64,000 nt of DNA from Henricia sp. BOLD:AAB3569 (Eukaryota; Echinodermata; Asteroidea; Spinulosida; Echinasteridae), in the NCBI GenBank assembly GCA_037783545.1, contig JBBELK010000109.1, positions 434,001 to 498,000 of the forward strand. Direction: 5' to 3'. Position numbers and translations under genes: made by a program. Each line of letters begins with the position of its first letter. Position 1 is the first letter of the stretch. The notes beneath the pieces were generated by a model. It was not told where the DNA came from and ran no database searches. It worked only from the letters and a program-made list of their open reading frames with translations. This document shows, piece by piece, positions 47,569 through 56,785 of the stretch.

Positions 47569-48392
47569 AGGAACACGTTGCCTTCGGGTTGCGCTTTATT
47601 GGGCGTTTTTGGGCTATTACAAGCGTTTGAAGAATAATGAGCACGATCTGAAAGATGTTTAAAAAGTAGAATATAATGATCCACACAAACGTGCCTTAGA
47701 AATGCTTCAATTTTGCGTAATTTCTCGAAGCAGCACGCTCCGCCATTTATGGGAGTCAAAATCTTGACTCCCATAAATGGCGGAGAAATTATATTAGTCT
47801 TATTTCCAGTCGCAGCTGTTGAAATACTTCTGAACAATTATTTCATTAAAAAATTTCGTATTATCATCAGTTTTTTTAATTCGTGTCTACAATAACCATT
47901 GGGTTTAAATCATCCAAGTCCTTTCTATCGGTTTGTCCCATGACAATATTCTTACCCTGATTGGCGAGGTTTTCGTTTTTTTTCTTTTTTGACGAGTCTG
48001 CTGTGTTCTCTTGACGATCCATTTTTTGACAGCCAGTCGGTGTGTGTGTGTGTATGTGTTTACATTTTACACATGTCTCGGGAGGCGGAGAATGGTATGG
48101 TACCTTGCGTTCATCTGATAGGTTTACCTGACCACTGGCTACGGCGCCAGCCTAACAGGCCTGTTCGTCGCTGCATTTTGCCCACTACCCGGACGATCGT
48201 ATTGACGGCTTGAAATACGTATACATTTCGCGGGACATGTAGTGGGGGTCAGAAGTCAGTGTTTGTTTTTTAAAATTACCATTCACTAATTATAACACAT
48301 TAAATGTGTTTTATTGCAAGAACAACTCTTAATAAGTATAAGGAACACCCTCAAACGTGAGATTTCGTGAAATCTGAAGGCAACGTGTTCCT
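47569..48392. mobile_element. 824-bp TTAA-target (piggyBac-like) element inside the 5' LTR
   Basis: Exact 17-bp ends AGGAACACGTTGCCTTC and GAAGGCAACGTGTTCCT are flanked by TTAA on both sides (47565-47568; 48393-48396). The 3' LTR has a single TTAA at 57357-57360, proving the target-site duplication directly. A central 21-bp hairpin (47739-47759 / 47764-47784, CCGCCATTTATGGGAGTCAA) is a family landmark. A TG microsatellite lies near 48041. No transposase. A second copy starts at 63345. Confidence 0.92.
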
Positions 48393-48463
48393 TTAAGTTG
48401 GCTTGTTCGGTTGCGAACTTGCCCTGCCGGAAGCGAGCTCTACGCGCGCGGTGCAGCATAAGC

Positions 48464-48582
48464 CGGCTAACAAGAGCCGCCGCTATAGCTACTGCAGCGT
48501 GTAAGTCAGCTAACAAGAGCTGCCACGCACGGCGCTTCATAGGAGGCACTTTACTGCAGCGTAAGTCGGCTAACAAGAGCCG
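48464..48582 (+). ncRNA. Three covarying hairpins in the transcribed LTR (5' copy)
   Basis: Hairpins at 48464-48479, 48507-48522 and 48567-48582 have the form CNGCT-AACAAG-AGCNG. The first and third pair CGGCT with AGCCG; the second pairs CAGCT with AGCTG. This is a compensatory G-C to A-T change with the AACAAG loop kept identical. Larger repeats (ACTGCAGCG before, GCCAC after) surround the second and third. The position downstream of TATA and upstream of AATAAA places them in the element RNA. Confidence 0.5.
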
Positions 48583-48814
48583 CCACGAGCATCGAGAAGA
48601 TTTGTACGTCTAGTCAATGCGAGCATAGCGCTAAGCGCTAGCTAAGCAGTTGCATTAAAGCATAGCACTATATAGCATTTAAGCACGCTTTGTGTATGCA
48701 AAAGAAGTCACGTACACTAAGCGATTTACCTACATTAATGAATTTATAATGCAAGCTTGAGAAGGATGTACATTGTGTAAATATAGGCTGATTGACAGTT
48801 TGTTGGTTGTTCTT

Positions 48815-48820
48815 AATAAA
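48815..48820 (+). terminator. LTR polyadenylation signal
   Basis: AATAAA in TTCTTAATAAATGA; the 3' LTR copy is at 57779-57784. A second ATAAA-type signal (CTAAATAAAG) lies near 48926. Which one is used is unknown. Confidence 0.5.
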
Positions 48821-49324
48821 TGATTTGAACGTTAGAATGGTTTCAGCCAGTCATTTATTTCAAGTCAAGCCTATAAATTCAATGACATTATTTTGAAATG
48901 TTTGCAGGTTTCGCGTATAGAGTCTAAATAAAGATTTGCGCGTATAAATTAATTCCTTGCGACCCGCAAATGCCACCCCCTTAGAGGTCAAAGGTTCCTT
49001 GACTCCGCCCCTCCCCTTTGAGGAAGCAGAATTAGAAGAAGCTATACCACTACCGCTACTGTGAAGACGCTTCATCGACAGCAGCCGTACTGGTGTGACG
49101 CATCGCCTTACTACCTTCCCGTTTTTCATCGGTGAGAATTCTCTGACTGTTGACTGGTGTTTTGACGGCACTCCCTAGTATCTTTTCTTCCGACGCTCGG
49201 CAGAGGTCGCGTATAAGTTTCGGGTGGATTACGTTACAATCCTGGTGGCAGCACGTTACTAGACACAATCTTGTAGGAAGCGGTGGCAATATTGAGCACC
49301 GTGACACTGATTGCGTTACAATTT

Positions 49325-49346
49325 TGGTGGCAGCGGCGGCGGGATC
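49325..49346 (+). other. Primer binding site, tRNA-Leu-like
   Basis: TGGTGGCAGCGG followed by CGGCGGGATCGAA lies four bases after the LTR. It resembles the complement of the 3' end of tRNA-Leu (CCGCTGCCACCA end), which would prime minus-strand synthesis. The match carries a small insertion, so the tRNA assignment is moderate. Confidence 0.6.
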
Positions 49347-49440
49347 GAAAAGTTTGACGAAATCGTTGGACATTGGGCTGCAGCGTCAGCGAGATTTTGA
49401 CTGGTGATTTTTGAAAGAGAAAGAGCGCCAAGGAAAGAAG

Positions 49441-50757
49441 ATGGATTCGTCAGACCCCGATATCCTGTTCGGACCCGTTTTGGAAGAAGATGACGCACCG
49501 AGTGCCGAACCCGTTAGCGAGAATGGCTCCGTTACACCAATGATAGGAAGCGGCGATGCAGCAGAACCGCAACTGATTGATTTAGACGATCGACGCGGCG
49601 AGCTACGAAAGATGAAGGAGGAGAATGAGCAGTTGAGAAAACAGCTTGAAGCTTTAAAGATGCACGATCGTCCCCCCACTCTGACCCCCGTTCCAGTTAA
49701 TTCCCCATTTATGAGGAATGATGTTTTAGACGATAGCCCCAACGTGATGAAGCCGAGGATGCATAATTCTTGGGCGGATAAGCCGAAAGTTCGCCCAGCA
49801 AACTTTGATGGTTCGTCTTCGTGGACTGACTACAAGGTGCAGTTTGAACTACTGGCCGAATTAAACGGCTGGGGAGAAGCGGCAAAGGCAATTTATTTGG
49901 CCGCGAGTTTGCGAGGTGCAGCGCAATCTGTGCTAGGAGATTTAGACGAAATAAGAAGACGGAGTTATGGAGCCCTTACTGCTGCTTTGGGACAGAGATT
50001 TGGTTCAGAAAACCAGACGGAATTATTCCGGGTGCAGCTGAAAAACAGACAGAGAAGACGAGAAGAAACTCTGCCAGAGTTGGCACAAGCAATAAGAAGA
50101 TTAACGAGACACGCATACCCGAGTGCGAACTACCAATTACAGGAGACGTTAGCGAAGGAACATTTCATTGACGCATTGAATGAGGCAGATATAAGATGGC
50201 GTGTGTTCCAGTCCCGACCGACTAGCCTTGAAGATGCAGTGAGAGTTTCCGTTGAGCTGGAGGCATTTCAAGTAGCAGATAGACAGAGGATGTGGCCAAG
50301 AAAGCCATCAGCGAGAATGATTAATGCCGACGACGGGCGGAAAAACGAGAATTACGGAGAAACACAGCGAAGACTGAATGAACAGATGACATCATTGACA
50401 GTCAATATCGAGAAAGCGTTGACAGACGGATTCAAGTGTTTGCAGAAACAACTGACTGGTAGATGCGAGAAGGAAGACGCGCCTACTATGCAGAGTACAA
50501 ATTCTGGAGTACAAAATCAGAGATGGGAACGACAAGGAAGTCGACCTCAGATAGAATGCTGGAATTGTCACGAGATTGGTCACACGAGCCGAGATTGCCA
50601 AAGACCAGACATGAGAACCAGAAGAATGGGAAATTTCAACCGTGAGAACGGACAGCGATTTCAGCAGGGAAACGGACAACAGTCGGGCAACGATCGGGCC
50701 GGTGTTCGACTGATGAGCGGCCAAGGCCCAACGACAATAGCAGCAAGAAGACAATAG
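49441..50757 (+). CDS. gag: Gag polyprotein
   Basis: A 438-residue frame starting at the first ATG (MDSSDPDILFG) after the PBS; an upstream in-frame TTG would add ten residues but is an unlikely start. Gag assembles the particle that packages the RNA. Order: an acidic N-terminus; a short leucine-heptad segment (about residues 54-73, KMKEENEQLRKQLEALKM); a Ty3/gypsy capsid-like domain from about residue 119 (PANFDGSSSWTDYKVQF); a basic linker; and one zinc knuckle C-X2-C-X4-H-X4-C at about residues 373-386 (CWNCHEIGHTSRDC), which binds RNA. No internal stops. The stop TAG at 50755 lies inside a 112-nt overlap with pol in the -1 frame. Confidence 0.92.
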   Translation: MDSSDPDILFGPVLEEDDAPSAEPVSENGSVTPMIGSGDAAEPQLIDLDDRRGELRKMKEENEQLRKQLEALKMHDRPPTLTPVPVNSPFMRNDVLDDSPNVMKPRMHNSWADKPKVRPANFDGSSSWTDYKVQFELLAELNGWGEAAKAIYLAASLRGAAQSVLGDLDEIRRRSYGALTAALGQRFGSENQTELFRVQLKNRQRRREETLPELAQAIRRLTRHAYPSANYQLQETLAKEHFIDALNEADIRWRVFQSRPTSLEDAVRVSVELEAFQVADRQRMWPRKPSARMINADDGRKNENYGETQRRLNEQMTSLTVNIEKALTDGFKCLQKQLTGRCEKEDAPTMQSTNSGVQNQRWERQGSRPQIECWNCHEIGHTSRDCQRPDMRTRRMGNFNRENGQRFQQGNGQQSGNDRAGVRLMSGQGPTTIAARRQ

Positions 50758-53700
50758 GAACACGTTCATTATCATCGGGAATTGATGGGATATACGTTAG
50801 CGGCAAAGTTGAAGACATTGACGTCACTTTTCTGGTTGATACGGGAGCGAACATAACAATTTTAAGACCAGATATTTACTACAAGTTACCGAGGGAATTT
50901 CGACCACCATTGGTGGAGGAGAAAATCAAAATGGCAATGGCGGACGGAAAACCACTTTCCTTCCAGGGCCATGGGAAATTCAAGATTAGGATTGGCGGCG
51001 TAGACTGCGAAGAAGTACATCACCGAGTTTGGGTAGCTAACATCGAGCTAGAAGGAATCTTGGGATATGACTTCTTGCGACAGTATAACTGCCATCTTGA
51101 TGTCGGGAAAGGAGAGATGAAATTTCAAGATAAGATGATGAAATGCTCTACCGAGACAGACAAAGTTACAAATTGCCGTGTCGTTGCCAAGGAGAATGTT
51201 CATATTCCACCGATGAGTGAAGTTTTACTACCAGGAAAAGTAGTGAATGCAGACAAGTATACGAGTTTGGCCCTGACCAAACCAACGAAGGCGTTCGCAC
51301 AACATAATGACGTGATGGTTGCTAAGGTGCTGATTGATGCAAGTGAAGAAGAGGTCCCGGTACGACTCTTCAACTTGAGTGACAAGCCAGTGACAGTCTA
51401 CAAGGGGACAAACGTTGCTGTATGCGAGCAAGTAGAAGAAGTAACACCCGCTGGAGAGGAGACTGTACGCACAGCAGTTATACAAACTCCGGTGAATGGA
51501 ACGACTGAGAAAAGGCAGTTATCAACAGGTGATTTACCGGAACACCTAGAAAATCTCTACGAAGAAAGTAGTCTGCATTTAGATGCTGAACAGCGTGAGC
51601 AGTTATTGACATTGGTGGTGAGACACCAAGATGTTTTTGCGTGTTCTCCAGACAAAGTGGGACGGACAGACGTTTACAAGCATCAGATTGACACGGGCGA
51701 AGCCAGGCCGATACGACAACCGGCGAGACGTTTGCCCATGAACATGAAGATAGAGGCCGAAACTGAAGTAAAAAAGATGCTGAAGAAAGGCATAATTGAA
51801 CCGTCGTGTAGTCCGTGGGCTTCACCGATAGTACTCGTGAAGAAGAAAGACGGGACGACGAGGTTTTGCGTAGACTACAGGAAGTTGAATGCAGTGACGA
51901 TTAAAGACTCCTACCCGTTACCGAGAATTGACGACACGCTTGACGCTTTATCTGGCTCTGTGTGGTTTTCTACCCTTGATTTGCAGAGTGGATATTGGCA
52001 AGTAGAAATGGCAGATGAGGACCGCGATAAGACAGCATTTGTGACTGGCACTGGAGTTGGATTCTACCAATTCAAAGTCATGCCGTTTGGATTGTGTAAC
52101 GCACCAGCGACATTCGAGAGACTGATGGAACGAGTTTTAGCCGGTCTTCAATGGCAAACCTGTCTGCTGTATTTAGATGACATCGTTTCGTATGGCAAGA
52201 CGTTTCAACTGGCACTTGAGAGGCTAGAAGAAGTACTGATTAGACTGAAGACAACAGGACTAAAGTTAAGCCCGAAGAAATGTCATCTGTTTCAACGAAG
52301 CGTTACTTTCTTGGGACATGAAGTTTCGGACAAAGGAATAGCTACCGACAAGACGAAGATAGACGCGGTCCAAGAATGGCCGACCCCGAGGAATGTAACC
52401 AACGTGAGAAGTTTCCTATGCTCATACTATAGACGATTTGTGCAAGGATTTGCAGCGATTGCAAAGCCACTACATAGACTTACCGAGAAACAGCGAGAAT
52501 TTGCGTGGACTGAAGAATGCGAGACGGCTTTTTGTCGGTTGAAGACAGCTCTGACAACGACGCCGATATTAGCTTATCCAACGTGTGATGACAAGTTCGT
52601 ACTGGATACAGACGCTAGTAATGAGGGTGTTGGTGCAGTATTGTCACAAGTACAGGACGGCACCGAGAAAGTCATAGCCTACTTCAGTAGAACACTGGCG
52701 AAAGCTGAGCGCAAGTATTGTGTGACGAGAAAGGAACTACTAGCAGTAGTTGCAGCAACGAAGAATTTTCACCATTATCTGTACGGAAGTCACTTTCTGG
52801 TAAGGACTGACCACGGAGCGCTACGATGGTTGATGAACTTTAAAAATCCAGAAGGACAAACGGCAATATGGTTGGAAGTTCTGAGTACTTATAACTTCGA
52901 CATACAACATCGACCGGGAAGGCAGCATGGGAATGCAGACGGCTTGTCCCGCCGACCTTGTGATGAATGTCGACAGTGTGGCAGAATTGAGCAAAGTGCG
53001 ACTCAACTTGAGAAATTCACAGAAACAGAGAGAAACGGTCAAGATGAAGATCGTAAAGAAAGCAAGAACGTGACGAAAGATGAAGATGTTGACAGCGAAT
53101 GTGACGTGTCACAACCTAAGCACTGTATGGTGATAACCACTGGAATTAATCCGTGTAGAAGAATTGACGACCCGTGTACTGTAGAAGAGATTGGAGCAGA
53201 AAACCCACTAAAGTTTGGAAACGGCGATGGGCCAATAGAGGGCCGAAGAAGTGACGAAACCACTGGAGACTTGGGAGTGGACAAAAGAAGTCCCGCGAAG
53301 TCCGAAGATGGTGTTTGTGTTTATAATGGGCTGCGAGGAGCCAGCCGAAATAACGATGGGCTGCAGGACAGCCGAGAAGTTGGGCTGCGAGGAGCCAGCC
53401 GAAATAACGATGGGCTGCAGGACAGCCGAGAAGTTGGGCTGCGAGGAGCCAGCCGAAATAACGATGGGCTGCAGGACAGCCGAGAAGTTGGGCTGCGAGG
53501 AGCCAGCCGAAATAATGATGGGCTGCAAGAGGACAGCCGAGAAGTTGAGCTGCAAGGAGTCAGCCGTATATGTTTTGCCGTAAACTTGAAGCGTGGAAAG
53601 AAAGGTTCCGACGAAAAAGCTGCAGATAGTCAGCAGATTCAAAGAAGTGAGGAAACAGTGGAGGAAACTTCGAAGTCTAAAGAGGGCTCAACGTGGCAAG

Positions 53701-55271
53701 ATGGAGACCACGGTTGGACAGCCAAGGACTTGCGAGAGTCGCAGTTGAAGGACAAGGACATCGGACAGTTGGTCCAATGGAAAGAGTCCAGCGAAAAGCG
53801 ACCGGAGTGGACTAAAGTTTCACCGGACAACAAGGCAGTAAAAAGTTACTGGACACAGTGGGATCGTCTTGAGGTACGAGACGGGGTATTGTATCGAAGA
53901 TGGGAATCTGACGTGGGAGACCGAATAACTTGGCAGTTAGTCATCCCCAAGATTTTCCGACGAGAATTGATACAGCGGTTGCATGGCGACCGTACTTCAG
54001 GACACTTAGGCTTGAAGAAGACGCTAGACAGAGTACAGAGACGGTACTACTGGTTTGACTGGCGTCAAGACGTCCGCAGACATTGTAAGTCGTGCGAAGA
54101 TTGCGCGAGGAGGAAACCGCCACAGAAGAAACCGAGAAGTCCTATGAAGCAATATAACGTGGGATTGCCCATGGAAAGAATTGCCGTAGATATCATGGGA
54201 CCGCTACCCATTACAGAGAATGGAAATAAGTACATAATGGTGGTGGCTGATTATTTCACGAAATGGACCGAGGCGTACGCAATACCAAACCAGGAGGCGA
54301 TAACCGTAGCGACGAAGCTGACAGAAGAATTTATATGCAGATTTGGAGTGCCCTTACAACTCCATTCGGATCAGGGCCGGAACTTCGAATCCAAAGTTTT
54401 TCAAGAAGTTTGTCAACACCTTGGTATTGATAAGACGCGAACTACAGCTTATCATGGACAATCAGACGGTATGGTCGAGAGGGCTAATCGAACGATTCAG
54501 TCGATGTTATCGATGTTTGTTGCGGACAATCAGCGTGATTGGGATTGTCATCTGCCTTTCGTCATGATGGCGTATCGGACATCTGTACATGAGACTACAG
54601 GTTGTACTCCATGCGAGATGATGATGGGTCGAGATGTGAGACTTCCCCCTGATTTATTGACGGAACGACTAGAAGAAGATAACAACTGTAATCTGACGGA
54701 GTACGTCGAACAATTGAGAGATCGCCTTGAACAAGTGCATGAATACGCCAGGCAACACTTAAAAATTGCCAGCGACAGACAAAAGAAGAATTATGACCAT
54801 AAAGCCGAACGAGGAGGATTTCACAAGGGAGATGCAGTATGGCTGCACTGCCCGATGCGGAAGAAAGGCATATCGCCGAAATTACAGCGGCCTTGGAGTG
54901 GCCCATTTCTTGTGACGAAGAGACTGAGTGATGTAGTCTACAGAATTCAGCGAAACAGCCGATCGAAGCCTAAAGTGGTTCATCGGAATCGACTGAAACC
55001 CCATTTCGGCGAGAATCCCCCGAGTTGGTTAATGGAACAGTTTCCCGAGGAAAGTCAACCCGGGGAGCGGCGAGACGAAAACCTGAACGTGACGGCGGAG
55101 AAAGACTTCGCAGAAGATCGACATCCGGAGATGTCGAACGAAGTGAGTGAGAACTTACTTGACCCAGAGAAACAAGGACATTCGAAGAAAACTGACCGGC
55201 GACGTGGCCAGCGGAGAAGACAAGCTCCAGCGAGACTACGTGACTACGAGTTAGGCTGGAAGGACGAATAA
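50646..55271 (+). CDS. pol: Pol polyprotein (protease, RT, RNase H, integrase)
   Basis: Open in the -1 frame relative to gag from 50646, with no obvious ATG of its own before the protease; 1541 codons, expected to be made as Gag-Pol. Numbered from 50646: aspartic protease LVDTGA around residue 65 (DTGA at 50838-50849); RT from about 370, with FCVDYRKLNAVT, FSTLDLQSGYWQ, MPFGLCNAPATF and the catalytic YLDD (52170-52181, residues 509-512); RNase H with DTDAS (52605-52619) and TDH; a linker with an in-frame 18-residue repeat (about 895-967); integrase with HHCC zinc residues from about 1113, then D (54189), D (54369) and E (54477) spaced D-35-E; and a GPF-type C-terminal module. All catalytic residues are present. 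Oddity: the usual FLGLCSYYRRF block reads FLCSYYRRF, two residues short. Confidence 0.95.
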   Translation, partial: ERTAISAGKRTTVGQRSGRCSTDERPRPNDNSSKKTIGTRSLSSGIDGIYVSGKVEDIDVTFLVDTGANITILRPDIYYKLPREFRPPLVEEKIKMAMADGKPLSFQGHGKFKIRIGGVDCEEVHHRVWVANIELEGILGYDFLRQYNCHLDVGKGEMKFQDKMMKCSTETDKVTNCRVVAKENVHIPPMSEVLLPGKVVNADKYTSLALTKPTKAFAQHNDVMVAKVLIDASEEEVPVRLFNLSDKPVTVYKGTNVAVCEQVEEVTPAGEETVRTAVIQTPVNGTTEKRQLSTGDLPEHLENLYEESSLHLDAEQREQLLTLVVRHQDVFACSPDKVGRTDVYKHQIDTGEARPIRQPARRLPMNMKIEAETEVKKMLKKGIIEPSCSPWASPIVLVKKKDGTTRFCVDYRKLNAVTIKDSYPLPRIDDTLDALSGSVWFSTLDLQSGYWQVEMADEDRDKTAFVTGTGVGFYQFKVMPFGLCNAPATFERLMERVLAGLQWQTCLLYLDDIVSYGKTFQLALERLEEVLIRLKTTGLKLSPKKCHLFQRSVTFLGHEVSDKGIATDKTKIDAVQEWPTPRNVTNVRSFLCSYYRRFVQGFAAIAKPLHRLTEKQREFAWTEECETAFCRLKTALTTTPILAYPTCDDKFVLDTDASNEGVGAVLSQVQDGTEKVIAYFSRTLAKAERKYCVTRKELLAVVAATKNFHHYLYGSHFLVRTDHGALRWLMNFKNPEGQTAIWLEVLSTYNFDIQHRPGRQHGNADGLSRRPCDECRQCGRIEQSATQLEKFTETERNGQDEDRKESKNVTKDEDVDSECDVSQPKHCMVITTGINPCRRIDDPCTVEEIGAENPLKFGNGDGPIEGRRSDETTGDLGVDKRSPAKSEDGVCVYNGLRGASRNNDGLQDSREVGLRGASRNNDGLQDSREVGLRGASRNNDGLQDSREVGLRGASRNNDGLQEDSREVELQGVSRICFAVNLKRGKKGSDEKAADSQQIQRSEETVEETSKSKEGSTWQDGDHGWTAKDLRESQLKDKDIGQLVQWKESSEKRPEWTKVSPDNKAVKSYWTQWDRLEVRDGVLYRRWESDVGDRITWQLVIPKIFRRELIQRLHGDRTSGHLGLKKTLDRVQRRYYWFDWRQDVRRHCKSCEDCARRKPPQKKPRSPMKQYNVGLPMERIAVDIMGPLPITENGNKYIMVVADYFTKWTEAYAIPNQEAITVATKLTEEFICRFGVPLQLHSDQGRNFESKVFQEVCQHLGIDKTRTTAYHGQSDGMVERANRTIQSMLSMFVADNQRDWDCHLPFVMMAYRTSVHETTGCTPCEMMMGRDVRLPPDLLTERLEEDNNCNLTEYVEQLRDRLEQVHEYARQHLKIASDRQKKNYDHKAERGGFHKGDAVWLHCPMRKKGISPKLQRPWSGPFLVTKRLSDVVYRIQRNSRSKPKVVHRNRLKPHFGENPPSWLMEQFPEESQPGERRDENLNVTAEKDFAEDRHPEMSNEVSENLLDPEKQGHSKKTDRRRGQRRRQAPARLRDYELGWKDE
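50667..50673 (+). promoter_or_regulatory. Candidate -1 ribosomal frameshift site GGGAAAC
   Basis: The heptamer reads G GGA AAC in the gag frame, the XXX-YYY-Z register needed for tandem -1 slippage. It falls inside the gag/pol overlap (50646-50757). GGGAAAC is a proven slippery heptamer in some retroviral gag-pro junctions. A possible downstream stem pairs GGGCC (50696-50700) with GGCCC (50725-50729), though its spacing is longer than usual. Confidence 0.6.
53328..53572 (+). repeat. In-frame 54-bp minisatellite in pol
   Basis: Copies start at 53328, 53382, 53436 and 53490 (the last 57 bp), plus a partial degenerate copy at 53547. The first three look identical. Each encodes an 18-residue unit GLRGASRNNDGLQDSREV. 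The period is a multiple of three, so the frame survives. It lies between RNase H and integrase, where tolerance to length change is plausible. Confidence 0.92.
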
Positions 55272-56773
55272 ACGCCGGAGAAGAAAGTTCAGGGAGAACT
55301 AGAAGTTCCAGACTGGAGGAGAGACTACTGATTCCCCGACCCCTTAATCTAAACGAGATGGGACCCCACCCCACCCCCAAGATGGCCATAGGAGGTAAGG
55401 TGGCTTGGACGAGGCACAAGGCGAGGAACAACCCCAGCGCCATAGCCGCGGCAACTTGAAGATGTCCTCTACCCCATCGACTTTGAGTGACGGACGGTCA
55501 AGATCTTGAAGGAGACGAAACGTTCCCGGAATCGAGGATGGAGCGGAAACCAGTTACCCGAGTTGTAAATAAATAGGTATATCGGATAGGAATTAATTTA
55601 GGTTAAGAAAACTAAAGTTAATCCACAAACTAAGGCAAATTTAAGAAGTTGTAAATTTTTGAAGTGCGATTGTAATTGACCGATAAATTTAATGAGCTTA
55701 TACACTGAAGAAACAAATATTAATATTTCGATGTAATTTGTCACTTGTGAAGCTGAATTTATTTAAATGACATGTCTAAAGTTTGAGAAATTAGTGCTGT
55801 TATTGAACTAGGGCCTTTAATTTTTAATGAAAACTGCTAGAGAGCGCTGACTTGATGAATTTATTGATAACATTGTACTAATGCTGAGTGCGAGTACTTT
55901 TTAGTGAAATTGAAACAGCGCCCTCGCCTTCCCATAATGCTTTGGTAAAAAGTTATAAAATGGCGACGTAAACAGACGAAAAGTTTTGCCGCACGGCAGG
56001 AGTTTGAAAGTGTAGTAAAGTAACGGGTAAATTGTGATTTTTAAGAAACTAAGATGATATTTGTAGACGAGATAACACGTAGAAACTTTTGAGCCGTAGA
56101 CAGAAGAATTTTGACGTTGAATTTTGAGATGAATTTTGGGATTTTGATTTTGACTTTCGCCAGCGGTCGTGAAACGTGTGGGTGCTCCCTCACGCACGAA
56201 TACCGTGCACACTGTATGATGCTTGGCATAATGTTGTAAATAGAGATAAGGTGTACAATAACAGTACAGGTATTCCCCTAAAATGTAATCATTACCGTTT
56301 TTAAAAACATTAGCTGATGCCAAATGGGAGAAATAAGCTTTTGGCAGTTTGAAGCGTAATAATGTAAATGTAGCATGTTGAACTAGTAAGAGTAAGACAA
56401 TTAATTAAATGTTTAAAGGAAGTTTTTAAAGAGTTTAACCGCAAGTTCAATGTTCAAAGTGTTGCGGACCCCTGGCTAAGACTTTCACTTTGGATACGAA
56501 AAGTGGAAGCTTGCCATTAAACAAAGTTTTGTTAGTAAAATGTTATCAAAATTGTTTGCTCAAACTAATGTTAACTAAGATTAACTTGAATACATGTAGG
56601 ATGTAAATTAAAAACTTTCGAGACCTAAAACAGAAACATGTACAAATTTAATGTAAATACTGCTGAAGCCGATACATGTTTTTTTAGCATTCACTTAAAA
56701 TTAATTCACGTGCTTAATCATTTTTGTCAGGAATTAAGCATCATTTTAAATGCGAGGACGCATTTGTGACTTA
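55272..56773 (+). other. Long non-coding 3' region of the retrotransposon
   Basis: There are 1.5 kb between the pol stop and the polypurine tract with no plus-strand open frame of note, so no env. A minus-strand frame near 55901-56323 has no recognisable domain. AT-rich from 55560 onward. Confidence 0.7.
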
Positions 56774-56785
56774 AGTGGGGGAGAG
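56774..56785 (+). other. Polypurine tract
   Basis: AGTGGGGGAGAG directly abuts the 3' LTR and would prime plus-strand DNA synthesis. Confidence 0.8.

Larger units (their letters stand above)
46994..49320 (+). repeat. 5' LTR (2327 bp, enlarged by an insertion)
   Basis: It starts TGTGACA and ends GCGTTACA, the TG...CA form. Without the 824-bp insertion and its TTAA it is 1499 bp, against 1497 in the 3' LTR. It has a CCAATCAG box at 47498-47505, a TATA box at 47540-47546 and an AATAAA at 48815-48820, in the order expected for U3-R-U5. Confidence 0.92.

Noticed and set aside
49709-49891. Antisense frames inside gag
   Set aside because: Shadows of a well-supported coding frame.
53208-53642. 144-aa minus-strand frame opposite pol
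   Set aside because: Shadow of the in-frame 54-bp repeat.
55272-56773. env gene in the retrotransposon
   Set aside because: No plus-strand frame, signal peptide or membrane segment in the interval.
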